From positions 36,373,204 through 36,437,203 of the forward strand of contig OW028582.1 in NCBI GenBank assembly GCA_932294295.1: a DNA stretch of 64,000 nt. The letters are read 5' to 3'. The notes beneath the pieces are model-generated. The model was not told where the DNA came from. It saw nothing but the letters and a program-made list of their open reading frames with translations, and did not search any database. Origin of the DNA: Alitta virens (taxonomy: Eukaryota > Annelida > Polychaeta > Phyllodocida > Nereididae). This document shows, piece after piece, positions 11,453 through 22,929 of this stretch (within the stretch, counting starts at the first letter, position 1; every line of letters starts with the position of its first letter). Both the position numbers and the translations under genes were made by a program.

Positions 11453-12416
11453 ACTTAAAGGGGAACTAATGGAAGTTTGTATGTTAATTTCAAAAGTTCA
11501 ATTAGATGTTAAATAATATATTGGTGTGAAAGGAAATGTCTTAAAGGCTGGTTTGATATCGTTTCAAGCCAATTAAAATGCAATTTGCACCAACCGCCGA
11601 CATGATGCGGGCCGCCATTATTGCACACGGCACACAAGACAGTGACGTCACTTATGTACACTGCTAGGCCATATATGCATTCAGCCATATGAATCAATTC
11701 ATAATCCTGTTGATTACAAGCCATTACATTGTTCATTGCAATTATAACAAGAACATACAGCACAACATGAAGGGTGTTAATTGCAATTTTTTGGGAATAC
11801 AGCATAATTATTGCATTGATTGCAATGAGCTTATTTCAAATGTATGTTGCATTGCTAGAAACATTTAATATAGGCCTACTAGTTTAAAATAAAAAATAAT
11901 ATCAAAAACTCATTTTCAACAAACAATCACAATTAAGAACTGATCCCTGTTTTAATCTTTATTAAATTTGCAATTTTTCTGCCATACTTCAATTTTCATC
12001 CCATTATTATTTCTTAGATTTAGATCTTGTTATTTATATATAAATGTCTTTTTTCTTTTTTTTTTCATTAAATAATATATATTTCTTTCTCTGTCTAATT
12101 GCTTTGTCTCAAGTTCAATGGCAATTACTTGACACTCAGTAAGAACTGCTCTGAAAGTGCAATTAACTGTATCTAAACTGTTGCTGACAGTTTCTCACCT
12201 GGTGAATAGTACAACAGTGACGTATTTCTGGTCAGTGCAAAACACCAGGAATTTTAAAAATGGCGGCCACCGTAGTTCACAACACGGAGCTAATAAATGC
12301 AGGATATTTCATTACCAGGGCACATATACCATTTATGAATAGCATGGAATTGTTTCTATGGACCCAAGCTAAAATCTGAGAGGTAAAGTGCAAAAGGGGT
12401 TAGTTCCCCTTTAAGT
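11453..12416. mobile_element. Non-autonomous DNA transposon with 17-bp terminal inverted repeats
   Basis: Ends acttaaaggggaactaa (11453-11469) and ttagttcccctttaagt (12400-12416) are exact inverted copies. The 964-bp interior has no transposase frame, so this is a MITE-like element. It lies in the part of unit 1 that units 2 and 3 lack, next to the last transglutaminase exon. Confidence 0.7.
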
Positions 12417-12497
12417 AAGATGTAGCTCATCTACAAAAATACAATATTCATTGATATCAATGCAATTTTCTGTTTAATTAATTAATACTCAACACAT

Positions 12498-14296
12498 TCA
12501 AGGTATGACTTTCACCATTGTCGTGCCCATTACAGACATAAGTTCGGTAGAATCAAAGTTAACGATGATTTCTCTGTCACCTGGTGTCTTGGCATGCATG
12601 ACTGTAGTCTTTTTGGCTGTTTGTCCTTTTTCAACATTCCTGAAAATAAAAAGTGAAATATGACAGTGAAATATAATAACTATGTTGATTTAACCGTTAT
12701 AATGAATGATACCAAACTAAAATTTTGTGACTGCTAGATGGTCATTCTGGTTGAACGATACGTTTGCACGTAATTACTGAAAAATGGTCTGAGGACTGTC
12801 AAGCTTCCACGAAGCCCATACAATTAATTTCACAAGTTCTTTTTTTTTCTTAAACTTAAGAAATACCTATATTACCAGTTAAATTTCCTGCCATTTTCAG
12901 TATTTGATTATTAAATTTCACGCTTACGGATGATGGAATTTGATTGGTTTCTGGAACCCAGCACCCTCCACTTTCCATTCGCACATCGTCAAAGCATACG
13001 GAAGTGGATTCTCGAAGGAAAATTCAACGTCGTAAGTGTCACCAACCTTCATTTCTACTGGTGCCTTTTGAAAAATAAAAGATCACATTTAGATAAGACA
13101 GTAACGGTCCCTGATCTACCAACATTTTCAATGTTTTTTCACTACTGAGCTCAACACTAAATCTTATGCTTTACCAGTACTTAGATTGAGCCATTTCCCA
13201 TGCTGAAAATTCAAACTCAGCAGCGATTTCTTCATGTTTTTACCAAACTTAAGACACTCCAATTACATTTATTGTACCTATGTCTTACTGAACTCAATAG
13301 TGAATTCTCGCGTTTTATCAACATTTGTAATTATTCATGCTTTACCAAACTTGACAGTGATATCTTGTTGTTTTACCAACTTTAATGAATAGTAATTTCT
13401 TTAAAAGTACATCTTATGTACTTTCCTACCTTGACTGTGATTGTAGGCTTCAAGAACCGGAAGTCGTCATCTTCACAATGGTATTGGTTCGTCTCCAGCA
13501 CTCTGACCATAGTGCTGATTTTGATGATGGCCATGTCCACCAGTTTATCGAAATACTCGTCAGGGGTCACGTTCATCTTGATAACGCCATCTGGTAGTGA
13601 GTTAATGATATATATGGTAAGTCAGAAACACATCACAAAAATATGCAAGTCAGACAAAATTTAGTGGCCCCTCCCCACCCACTAGTTCAACGTTGTCTGC
13701 AGGAATGCTTTCTGGCCCACATTTAATTGCAAGACTCTCCCGGTAATCAACATTATTTGGGCAAACAACAAACTTAGGGATTGGCCAGAGCTCCTTATAA
13801 CAGCATGATATCACATCAACACTTCCATAAATCTCATGTGTTAAATGCAGTCAGATTGAACGAAAGCTTTGTGACAAACGTGGGACATTATTATGAACAG
13901 ATTATGTCCACATTTTACATCGCATTTCGGAGGGAGAAGAGATACTGACAAATTCGGATCTGATGGACAACCATGAATTAAAAGGTTTACAAACAGTTCA
14001 TCTGTTCATATGACTGCTGCCCTATCCAGTGTCAATATGCTTAATATTTTAGACAACATTTTTTGGTCCAAATTTAAACACTTCATAAAATACTAACCCT
14101 TCTTGCTCTTCACTTGGACTTCGTATGATTCAGACTTGATCATCCTGGCCATGACTCTATTTTAATAGACCACGGAAGTTGTCAAGGTCACCTTCGACGT
14201 CTGAGTATGTGTATTTTCATTGTTTACTCGAAGACCAACATGGAAGGGGTTTCCGATCATCGTGTCTTCCCAATCGATTAATTTAAATGTCATGTC
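12498..14296 (-). pseudogene. Transglutaminase 3' exons, unit 1 (pseudogene remnant)
   Basis: Four exons in order on the minus strand: 14098-14296, 13430-13590, 12928-13064, 12498-12639 (stop 12498-12500). Splice phases agree throughout. They encode the two C-terminal beta-barrel domains of an animal transglutaminase: DTMIGNPFHVGLRVNNE, then LKPTITVK, FSFENPLPYALTMCEWKVEG, and finally EIIVNFDSTEL. These correspond to the barrel domains of vertebrate TGM proteins, which cross-link Gln and Lys side chains. The catalytic core exons are not in the window. An in-frame TAA at 14162-14164 interrupts the first exon where the family has Tyr (VVY-stop-N). The same stop is in units 2 and 3, so the gene was dead, or ended there, before the units were copied. 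Confidence 0.85.
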
Positions 14297-14450
14297 CTGT
14301 AAAGGTGGTATAATATATGATTCCGTATGGATACAGCCTTCAATAGCATTATTACTATAGTGACCATTATATATATAACATTTATTCAAACTCTTTCATA
14401 TAAATGTACATAAATTTTAAAACAAAGATAAAATTTTAAGATACACATAC

Positions 14451-14560
14451 AAAGTTGATAAAATCAAGTCTCTCTGAATGACTGAAACCACTTATTTGGA
14501 CTAGATCATCTCTCAAATCTTCTAAGATCACAGGCATCACCTGTTCAGACTCAGACATTT
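14451..14560 (-). other. Possible upstream transglutaminase exon
   Basis: An open frame containing EDLRDDLVQISGF ends at a GTATGT donor (14449-14450) in phase 0, matching the phase of the next exon at 14296. It is conserved with a few substitutions at 43468 onward and near 63560-63670. The acceptor is not obvious, and the residues do not match a transglutaminase segment I recognise. Confidence 0.3.
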
Positions 14561-14879
14561 CTTCGAAATAAGCACCTCACGGTCTACACAGTTTGCACTT
14601 TAATACAATTTAAATCAAGTCTCTTCTCAATAAAACTAAAACTCCTGCGTATAATTGACCTAACTGTTGACATACACACTTTAAACAGAAACTTAACCTC
14701 CACATTTTCGCTTTTTTCCATAGTATGGCACATTCGAATAAATCGGCAGTACATTTGATCTAAAACTCCTGTATGGTTCATTATAGATAAATTGAAAATA
14801 CCTCTACCTGATTGATTCAACGCGACTGCGTACTCATGAAGAGAAATTACAAAGAACAGTACGATGCACTATGTGCTAA

Positions 14880-15372
14880 ATATTTTCTGCAAAACATTAT
14901 CTGGAAATATTCCAAGACTAGCTAAAAACAGTGTTGACACGACTGAACAAATCATTCTTTTTACTTCGAACATCCGTACTTTCACTTAAATTAAAATTGA
15001 TTCTGTGACCTAAGTATTTCACACTGTCTACCCAGATAAGTTTGTCTCCACACAACATAAAATCAGGTTTGCTTTTAACACGCTGCTTTTAATACAGTAT
15101 GCACACTGTCTTTTGAGAATTGATATTTACGCCATAGGTATAACCAAATTTCTCACAGATTTCTAACATTGCTTTTAAACCTTTAATAATGGGAGACAAC
15201 AGTTTAAGGTCATCAGCATAACTCATTGCTCCAGAAAAACTGTCCTCCGACCCAACATCCAAGCCCAGCAGTTTCCAACTGTTTAACAATATGTCCATAT
15301 ACACACAAAATAAAATAGGGGAAAATATTCCACCCTGTCTCACACCATTGATGGTCTTAAAATTCTGAGAAT
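14880..15372 (-). pseudogene. Reverse-transcriptase relic of an old non-LTR element
   Basis: Encodes RQGGIFSPILF, then MSYADDLKLLSP (the YADD catalytic motif) and further on VDSVKYLGH, which is the RT core of a LINE different from the other LINEs here. The ends are lost and stops follow. The same relic is at 43923-44400 in unit 2, so it predates the duplication. Confidence 0.8.
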
Positions 15373-15411
15373 AACAAGCTAAGATCTGCAGTAAAAGTCT
15401 TATCTAAATTC

Positions 15412-15471
15412 AGTCTGAGCCAGACTGAGCTAGTCTGAGCTAGACCGAGCTAGAACGAGCTAGACCGAGTT
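15412..15471. repeat. Short 10-bp tandem repeat (ctgagctaga)
   Basis: About six degenerate copies of a ctgagctaga-type decamer. The unit-2 counterpart is at 44443-44501, with different substitutions. Confidence 0.6.
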
Positions 15472-15479
15472 AACAGCAA

Positions 15480-16725
15480 GAAGTCAAAGCAGAAATACTT
15501 GTGTCAATTTATTTGGCCCTGAACATAAATAAGACATAGAGGTGACACACAGATGGAGATGAACATTTATACAGTATGCTCTTGAGGACAGCCCCAAGGA
15601 AATTAAGCATACATGATAGATTGTAATTTATTGTAACCTTTTGTAACAATTTTTATGACACTTTTGTAACAATTTTTAATATTTTTGAAATATTGTGTTT
15701 TCTCCTGCATACATACTGCATATATTGATCAAGTGATCATACTGTTTACAATTCTGTATTCAATCTTATAGACTTGGATTGATATATGGTATAGCTTATA
15801 AGTAGATGGTGAATTGTTAGTTGTGATGTGATCAATATGGGTTAAAATGCTACAATATAGGGACAGGGTGGAGGGAAACAGGCGAATGATTGTGTGAGCA
15901 AGGCTAGTTGCTTTATACAAATTTTCGGCAGACTGGCCGGAAGCGGCCGGAAGTGGCTCGCTATTTGCCAAGCCCCCTGACGTTGACCTAATGGCCGGAA
16001 ATAGTAATATGTAACATTCAAAGAGAAAGGCTAAGATGGTGGCGTCCCGTTGTTAACCTATTTTACAAGTAAGTAAATTTACTCTAGAATTTGACGTACA
16101 TGACAATGACAAAAGCTTTATTGACCAACAACAATAATCATATGTTTGATATAGTGTCAATTTATTCATCCATTTCCATGGCAATGTGATGATGGGAGAA
16201 ACAGCCATCCAACAAATGTGGACCTTGTGTCCATTTAAAGATAGGTGAAAGAAAACATCTGCAGCTGAGTAGCTTCTTTAAGAAAATAATTTAGGCACAG
16301 TATTCACACTACTTTTCAATGCAGAAGAGTGGACTAAACCACTCTCAAGTATGTATAACAGATTCATGACAATACCACCCTCAAGTCCTGAATTGCATAT
16401 GTCTACTACATAATGTATCAAATATTTGTAGAAATAAATTAGATTCTTATATATTAATCATACATGCATGTGCTTATTGCTTTTACCATTTGGTGCCTTA
16501 TGATAAAGTATAGATTTTGTACATTTCTATATCTATCAGCTGTTGTTTTGGTTATTAACTGTGATATCATCAATATGTTATCAATAAAACATTTAATATA
16601 AACACATCTAGTAAACAATTTAATATATAAATGACTCGTACCCTATAGGAATGACAAATTTTAGATCAGAATTGACCTCTAAGGTTTTATAAGGTAGGTC
16701 AATAAAAAATCTATCTGTCTCTAGA
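15480..16725. other. Spacer downstream of gene A, unit 1
   Basis: No gene recognised. About 16150-16220 (ggcaatgtgatgatgggagaaacagc region) is a remnant of the SINE family seen more fully at 19111-19286. In unit 2 a LINE is inserted at the site corresponding to about 15805. Confidence 0.5.
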
Positions 16726-19700
16726 TTAATCACCAGGCTGGAACTGAACTGTGATGACGATGTACGTGATGATAAGGCCTATGACCTGAAAAATAATTGG
16801 CCATTGTATATCAGCTGCAATGAAACATCACCAATTGGACCACCGTTGGTGTTGCATAATTTACTGGTCATAATAATATTCTTAATTGTTTACTTTTAAA
16901 TCTAATATTCAATGTATGTATGTGAATGAAATCAAATGATATTATTATATAATGGTGAGGTGGTCTTAAACAAGAAGTAAAAATACAACAGCAAGTATCT
17001 GTTAGGTCTCCAGATGGGCAGTCTTACAGTCAATTTCATAGACTTGAACTGAACTCCAGGGCAGAGAGAACTGCTCCATAGGACGTCATGTGAATCCGGG
17101 ACTCACATTGGTTAAAGTACTTCCTCGGCCAATGAAAGTCCTGGATTCAAATGATGTCCTCTGGAGCAGTTCTCTCTAATCTTGTATTTAGTTACCAAGT
17201 CTACAAAATTGGCTGTAATGGTAGGGTGGTCTTCTGAAGTGAGGTATATTAGTATAAATGTCTGAAAGCTGTACTTCACCATATCTCTATGGACTATATA
17301 GCTTTTGCATGAAGTGGACTTACCCTAACCTGCAATGGAGTCCTGTAATTTTTCGTGGTATTTTGCAACCGGTTCATAAATATTCAGCATGGACAATATA
17401 CATGCATGAGTGCCTACTATCATCATTGAAGTTGAAATTACCGATTCAGTTCATCAATACAATGATTGTGTTCAAATAACAGCATGTCAAGGTTATTCAT
17501 AGTGTGTGCACTCATTATTTCTTGGTATAACTTAGATTTAAGAATATAGAAAGGCTGTAAAACTGCGTGCACATAGTATCCCATAAAAAATATAAAGACT
17601 GCTGCATGGCCCTCATTCTGCAAACTCGGACACACATGAGAACCATGCCTGCTTGGCTAGACTTACCCCAGCTGCCCCTGGCCTGTCCAGATTCAAGAAT
17701 CCCATTGCAGAAACTCCCAAAAACGTTTCAATTTTCTTCATGAAAAAAGACATCTGAAGTATTTGACCAAAAAGGGTTTATCAACTGAGTGTCATATTTT
17801 TGACATGTTTGCCACACCAATTAGCAAAGTGTGACTTTCTCACATGAGAAGATATATCGTTGGTATCCTGGAAGACTCAGTCAAACCAGTTTGTCTGAAT
17901 TTTGCATTGTTGCTAATTCTGATTTTGAAGGACAAAGTATTTGATCCCTAGATTTTGAAGTTTAGTGAACTGAAACACCCCAAAATATTCATTCATCATA
18001 GCTCAGTCTTCCACTAAGATCCATCAGTTTTCTTATGGTTTAACCATTTTAGCCTAGTCTTCCACAGAACATCTGGGAGGTACAAAAGTGTATTCAGTCA
18101 AAGCAAAATAACTGATAACAGAATTAAAACTTTGCCTTTTTCAAACAAGGTTAAATTGGTTTAGCTTAGTCTTCCGCTATTAATGTCTGAAATAAGAATG
18201 ACATGATAAGTGAACTCAATATTTCTTTTATCTATCTAAAGTATAAACAAAACTGATCAAAGAGCCTTCTTACACATCAGATCAGGACTTTGGTGATATA
18301 AATTTTGCCCATACTTTGCAGCTGAATATGAAATTATAGTAATTTTGACTTTCACAGGTTTGAATGGATCTCCTGAAACTGCTAAATTTGCTGTGTCTGA
18401 GTCTTCCATGATACTGTCGATTTACTCATTCTCAAAGAAAAAACCAAACATATTGTTACCTCAAGTTACAATTTATTTTGCACTTTTGGGTCAGTGTATT
18501 TTTATTTATTTTTTAATAAATGGACACAGGTGAAGAAAAAAAAAATGCATGTATACCTGACGATAGGTGTGCTCAGAAGTCAGTTTCAGGTCTGCGGTAG
18601 TGAACAATTCCATTGGTCTCTGAGCCTGAGAAAAGAAACACATCATTGTTAGGCAATGACCGCTGTAACATCAAGGAACTCTCTAACAGTACTGAGCCAA
18701 TAACTGGGCATTTTAGATGTCTCATGTCTCAATGCTACTGGGTCTGAAGTTAAGTCAGCTTATATTGGCAGCTGCCAGGGGCAGACATAATGATGAAATG
18801 ATAAGGCTGCTTGGAGTCCACACCATGTTACACATTTCCCCCACGGGTGGAGTCATTTACTTGCCTCAGCATAGACACTTAGTACAAGGCACCTCAAATT
18901 TAACGTCTCATGTGATTGACATCCATGTTAGCTCATGAAGAGTGCCTGGGCCTGGGATCGAACCCGGGTCCCAGCACTTTAAACAGAGCTGGCCAATGTG
19001 GAATTGGTGGATGCCTTAACCATTAGGCCACCATTAGATATTAAATGTATCTGGACAGTACAGTGTGAACAAAACCAAGAGTGGTTATTGACACCACACC
19101 TGTGATCTGAGTAGGTGGATGGGTGGATTTGGGCTTTATGTCCTGTATTTTTGCACCTGTTTGGGCTAATTAGGACCGGCAGGGACTATGGTAATGAGAT
19201 GATGGATGAAACAGCCATCCAACTTAGGCTAGATGAGAATTAAACCCGTGACCCAGGGGTTGTAAGCCCAATGCACTACCAGCACCTGTGATCTTAGAGG
19301 AGACATGGCCTATTGGTTAAAGTACTTCCCTTCAAACCAAAAGGTTGTAGGTTCTAGCCTCCACCATGGCATGGAAGAACTTAGCAGATCTTCTGTAACT
19401 CTTTGCTCCACTCCATCCAAGTGTAAAAGGGTACTTGGCTATAGGCAATGGTCGCAATGGTAAGTGCTTAGCACCTGCAGGTAATTCTGTGTAACGATTG
19501 AGAAAGACTTAAGCTTGAACAGGATTGCAGAGTGTGTAATTGTACAGTCAGTTTAGACTGTTTGGATGGTGATAAAACAGACTATAAACCACATTTAGAT
19601 TTACATCTAAAACAAGTGATCTGACTGGCTGGTGTTAATATGACAATAATGCCTCATTATTACCTCAGTACTGCCTCAGCAACACTTCGTTAAAATTTTA

Positions 19701-21095
19701 TAGTTTGTCGTGGTCACGTATGTTCCAAACTTTTCAGCCAGCATTTTGTCATTGCAATGAAATTGTGCATGTTGAACTGATTTCAATTAATGTTATTTTG
19801 AAGATATACAAAAACAGAAAGATTGAATAAAAAAACTCCAACTATACTTAGATCTCTAGAATAAGGGAGTTCAGGATCAGATATTTCTGAAAAAGCACTA
19901 CCTGTTCCAATACAAAAGCTGGAGCAGCCAAGAAAATCAAAAGCGTCACAGCCATTTGGGTAAGTGGAAGCCACATGTATAGAGAATTTGGAGATGATAT
20001 GATACTGGTCAGAAGAGATGTGGTCAAGCAGACCATAGCAATGGACAGGGTCAGCAGAGATGAGACAATCAGGATGCCATGAGTTGAGGAAAATCGCTCC
20101 ACAGCATCACACAGCCGGTTGTATCGAAATCGAAATCTGAAAAGTAGGTCACAGCTGAACTCATACACTTGAAACTAAACTCCAAAGGACATCACAAGAA
20201 TCCAGGACTTTCATTTGCTGAGGGATTGCTTCAACCAATGGGAGTCCCGGATTCACAAGATGTTATCTGAGTTTAGTTTCCAAGTCTATGAAATCTGCTG
20301 TAATCAAAAGCCTGATTAGTTGGTGAATTAATGATAAAATCATTATGAACTTGTCATACATTAATTAGATATTTGTCATTTGTCGATAAAATTCATTTAT
20401 GGATATTACAAATAAAAAACATTCTTTAATAATCATATTCAGAGTTTCTTGGAGACTGTTCCTTACTTTTGTAGAGTACTGTCATCCTTGCCAAAGGTGT
20501 CTGGTGACTTTTCCAAACTTTCAATGAGGACCTGAAACTCTTTTCCCAGCAGGAAGCAATACACTATTAAGTAGGAAGGTACAATGAACTGTCCGGGTAA
20601 TATGAACAACATTGCGATTGTCGCTATAGTAATGTTACAGTCTAATTTGACAAAACCATCCCACACTGTGCATCGCTTTATATTATGAAAGGTAAAATGT
20701 TCAATGCTAGTCAACAAACAACTTGCAATATTAACTAACACTGGTAAAACGACAGCCATTACAAGTACAATTTTCACTAAACGTCTTGATTGATAATGAA
20801 ATTGATTCGGTTCCATGACAAAAAGGGTCTTCTTTCTTGCCATTATGAACATGTTGATTGAAGATATTATACTCCATAAAAGGAATGCACCAAGCTGGAT
20901 TGTAAAAGCAACACTCAGTCCAAAGCTTCGAGATTTTGTTGAAGCCATCACCATGGAAATAGCCACAAATATAGTCCCACTAATGTGGAGTATGTTGTAT
21001 GCGATTGACAAAATGTGCCAAAAATTTCTTGGCTTTCCTTCAGTGTGAGATTTTCCAAATATAATGAATGCTTTGTGAAATAGAGACAGCTCCAT
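16726..21095 (-). CDS. Gustatory-receptor-like 7TM protein, gene A of unit 1 (intact)
   Basis: Five exons: 20467-21095, 19902-20136, 18557-18625, 17667-17753, 16726-16785 (stop 16726-16728); 359 residues. All introns have GT/AG ends; the first is phase 2, the other three phase 0. Hydrophobic segments lie near residues 29-51, 62-86, 106-130, 154-184, 229-253, 263-283 and 341-355. The last exon carries TYIVITVQF (347-355), the TYhhhhhQF signature of insect gustatory receptors, preceded by GFLNLDR (329-335) and by an internal loop FRFRYNRLCDAVERF (211-225). Insect members are ligand-gated channels or chemoreceptors with an intracellular N-terminus; ligand and expression here are unknown. The start at 21095 is the Met shared by all four paralogues; an upstream in-frame Met at 21281 is not conserved in unit 2. 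The 359 residues are slightly short for the family but complete. Every exon is open. Confidence 0.82.
17024..17218. mobile_element. Palindromic MITE in gene A intron 4, unit 1
   Basis: Ends ttacagtcaatttcatagacttg and its near inverse (caagtctacaaaattggctgtaa) enclose two facing arms containing ggacgtcatg and gatgtcctctgga. The element folds back on itself over almost its full length. The unit-2 copy is at 50258-50454, and a relative lies in intron 1 (20149-20303). Confidence 0.7.
18715..19033 (-). mobile_element. tRNA-derived SINE, family 1, in gene A intron 2
   Basis: On the minus strand it begins tggtggcctaatggttaagg, which resembles a tRNA A box, and continues to gggttcgatccc, an excellent B box, then the family-1 body. 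A polymerase III promoter of tRNA type is the hallmark of SINEs. The unit-2 copy (52061-52310) has lost the head. Confidence 0.75.
19111..19286 (-). mobile_element. tRNA-derived SINE, family 2, in gene A intron 2
   Basis: On the minus strand it reads from a tRNA-like head (ggtgctggtagtgcattggg, then cgggtttaattctc) into a body agcctaagttggatggctg that is shared with 25140-25325. It is deleted from unit 2 along with its neighbours. Confidence 0.65.
19297..19515 (+). mobile_element. tRNA-derived SINE, family 3, in gene A intron 2
   Basis: Starts with atggcctattggttaaagt (A-box-like), then gtaggttctagcctcc (B-box-like), followed by a non-tRNA body. A third SINE family, next to two others. About 740 bp spanning roughly 19000-19745 is missing from unit 2. 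Confidence 0.55.
20149..20303. mobile_element. Palindromic MITE in gene A intron 1, unit 1
   Basis: Left end cttgaaactaaactcc faces right end gagtttagtttccaagtctatgaa, with matching inner arms. Same family as 17024-17218. It begins 12 bases upstream of the exon 2 acceptor and makes up about half of the 330-bp intron. Unit-2 copy at 52717-52871. Confidence 0.7.
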
Positions 21096-21551
21096 CTGGA
21101 CGACCTCTAAGCTCTTCTTCTGAACAAAGTGATGTGATTCAAATATTGCTATATTGACATAGTTGTAGCTCATGTGATATTCAGTGTTCACTTCCATTAA
21201 GCTCTTGTGCTTAAAGCCACAACTAACCTTTCTACATCCATTAAAGCTATGTATGAACAAACATTTCTTTGTGCTTATCACATTAGTTGCTATGCTGTAG
21301 CAATTTAAATGGAGTTTTGTCCAATTTTTGGGATATCAATTACTTCTGCTTCACCCCCATTTCACCATTAATGACTGCTGCAAGAGCAAATTGTCAATTC
21401 ACCAACTAAGGCAACAAGGCTCGGGGTCTATTATGATCCATTGACAAACAGCCACCAGGGGCAGGTAGCAGTGGAGATTCCTGGTGAGGTGACTGTGGGG
21501 TTCTAGACTTAGTTTCATGTATGCCGACTTGAGTTACTTACTAATTTCTGG
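21096..21551. other. 5' flank of gene A, unit 1
   Basis: Upstream sequence of gene A, presumably with promoter and 5' UTR. I see no convincing TATA or initiator. It is closely repeated at 53665-54123. Confidence 0.4.
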
Positions 21552-21766
21552 TATTCACCCTTTTCACATGGCAGCCATGTTGACATTTTTCCCTCATTGA
21601 CCTCTCTTTGCACTATTAAGTGTTGTGCTGTCATCAATAGACAATGGCCATGGTGTGGTCACAGAGTGCAAGAAAAACAGTAATGATGTCATAATACATG
21701 ACGTAGTCAAAATTAGGTCAATGAGGCAAATATGCCAACATTGCTGCCGCGCCAAATGGGTGTATA
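21552..21766. mobile_element. MITE with about 50-bp terminal inverted repeats, unit 1
   Basis: Left end tattcacccttttcacatgg and right end ccgcgccaaatgggtgtata are inverted copies, including an inner gcctcattgacctc/gaggtcaatgaggc pair. 215 bp. Same element in unit 2 at 54124-54338. Confidence 0.7.
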
Positions 21767-22929
21767 CTATTGATTGGCACTAATTGCTCGTTAGGCTCAT
21801 TAGTCCAAATCCAGGATCTTACAGTAGGTGACAGAAGTCTTATCAGGAATATGACAATTCTAGATCTCAGCCGAAAGCCTAGTCTGGCACTTTTAACAAT
21901 GTCTGGTGCTTATAGCACCCTAATTAAGGTGTTTTCCTGTGATGGTTCTGGGTATCAATAAATATTTTCTTCAGATTTTTTTGAGTCATTCCGTTATAGG
22001 TCACTAGAATCTGAGCATAATCATGAACTAGGACAATAAGAAAGTTAAATCCCAAACGTTTTAATCTATTCTAATCAATCACACAAAATGCCACTCAAAC
22101 TAGTGTTCAGCTATACATTCAAAACATTCAAAGACAAAGTAAATCACGTACCTTAATACAATTTGTCGACATTCCTTGGCCATACACTTGACACATGGTC
22201 ATTCAATCCTAATTAAACCTCAATATTCTATTCCAATGCTCCAGTCACTTCCTTCCCAGTCTTATTGCTTACTCTAAGGTCTTGAGCTCAGTTCCTCCCA
22301 ACTGACTGCACAAACCTCTCTGTCTCTCTGACTTTTGCCCTGGTTATATACCTCATACCTGGGCTGGCTGTTTGAAAAATGCCTGCACCTTGCAGCAGGT
22401 TTTCAGGTGAGGCTGGTAGCTAATCTTATTTTACCCCTCTGGCCAAGGAATGTGTGGCTTAGCTTGTCGATAGCGATGATAGCGATGATAGCGATCAAGC
22501 AAAGTCTAGATAGCATCTTTATTTTGTACATTTCATATATATTGCTACAATCTACAATATCATCTCAGTTAAAGAACATCAACCTTTATATTCAATTTAT
22601 CTATTAATCATACATTAATACATTATATAGCCCTACAGTGGGCACTTTATAGGTACATCAAGAAACAACATGTTTATATTACTAAATTTCATGTTAATAC
22701 ATGACACGTGTTATACATATAGGCTACTAAAAATAGCCATTATAACCTCATTAAGTACATTATATATTATTACATTGGTTACATTATTTAAACTAGTCAA
22801 TAATACAATCACTTTAAACATAAATAAACTCATCACACAGCTATTACTACGTTACATGTCAATATTATAATGTGTCTTCTTTTTTGTGTTCACGGTCGAA
22901 AGATGCTCCTCCTGGCATCACACGACAAT
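21767..22929. mobile_element. Unit-1-specific insertion of about 1.16 kb, class unknown
   Basis: Unit 2 passes directly from gggtgtata to ccacaaacttttatgctg (54330-54356). Unit 1 has about 1.16 kb between the matching points. It has no coding frame I recognise, no clear inverted ends, and a short (gatagcgat)3 run near 22470-22496. A solo LTR or a decayed DNA element are possible. Confidence 0.5.

Noticed and set aside
12930..13148. A plus-strand protein overlapping the transglutaminase exon
   Set aside because: The minus strand there reads a conserved transglutaminase barrel segment with correct splice phases; the plus-strand frame is its shadow.
18955..19035. A tRNA gene, from the sharp A-box and B-box sequence
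   Set aside because: The tRNA-like head runs directly into a dispersed repeat body with family members elsewhere in the window, and a full cloverleaf with paired acceptor stem is not evident. It is a SINE head.
21096..21281. An N-terminal extension of gene A starting at Met 21281
   Set aside because: The frame is open in unit 1, but the unit-2 sequence has an indel that breaks it, and the alignment among paralogues begins at the Met at 21095.
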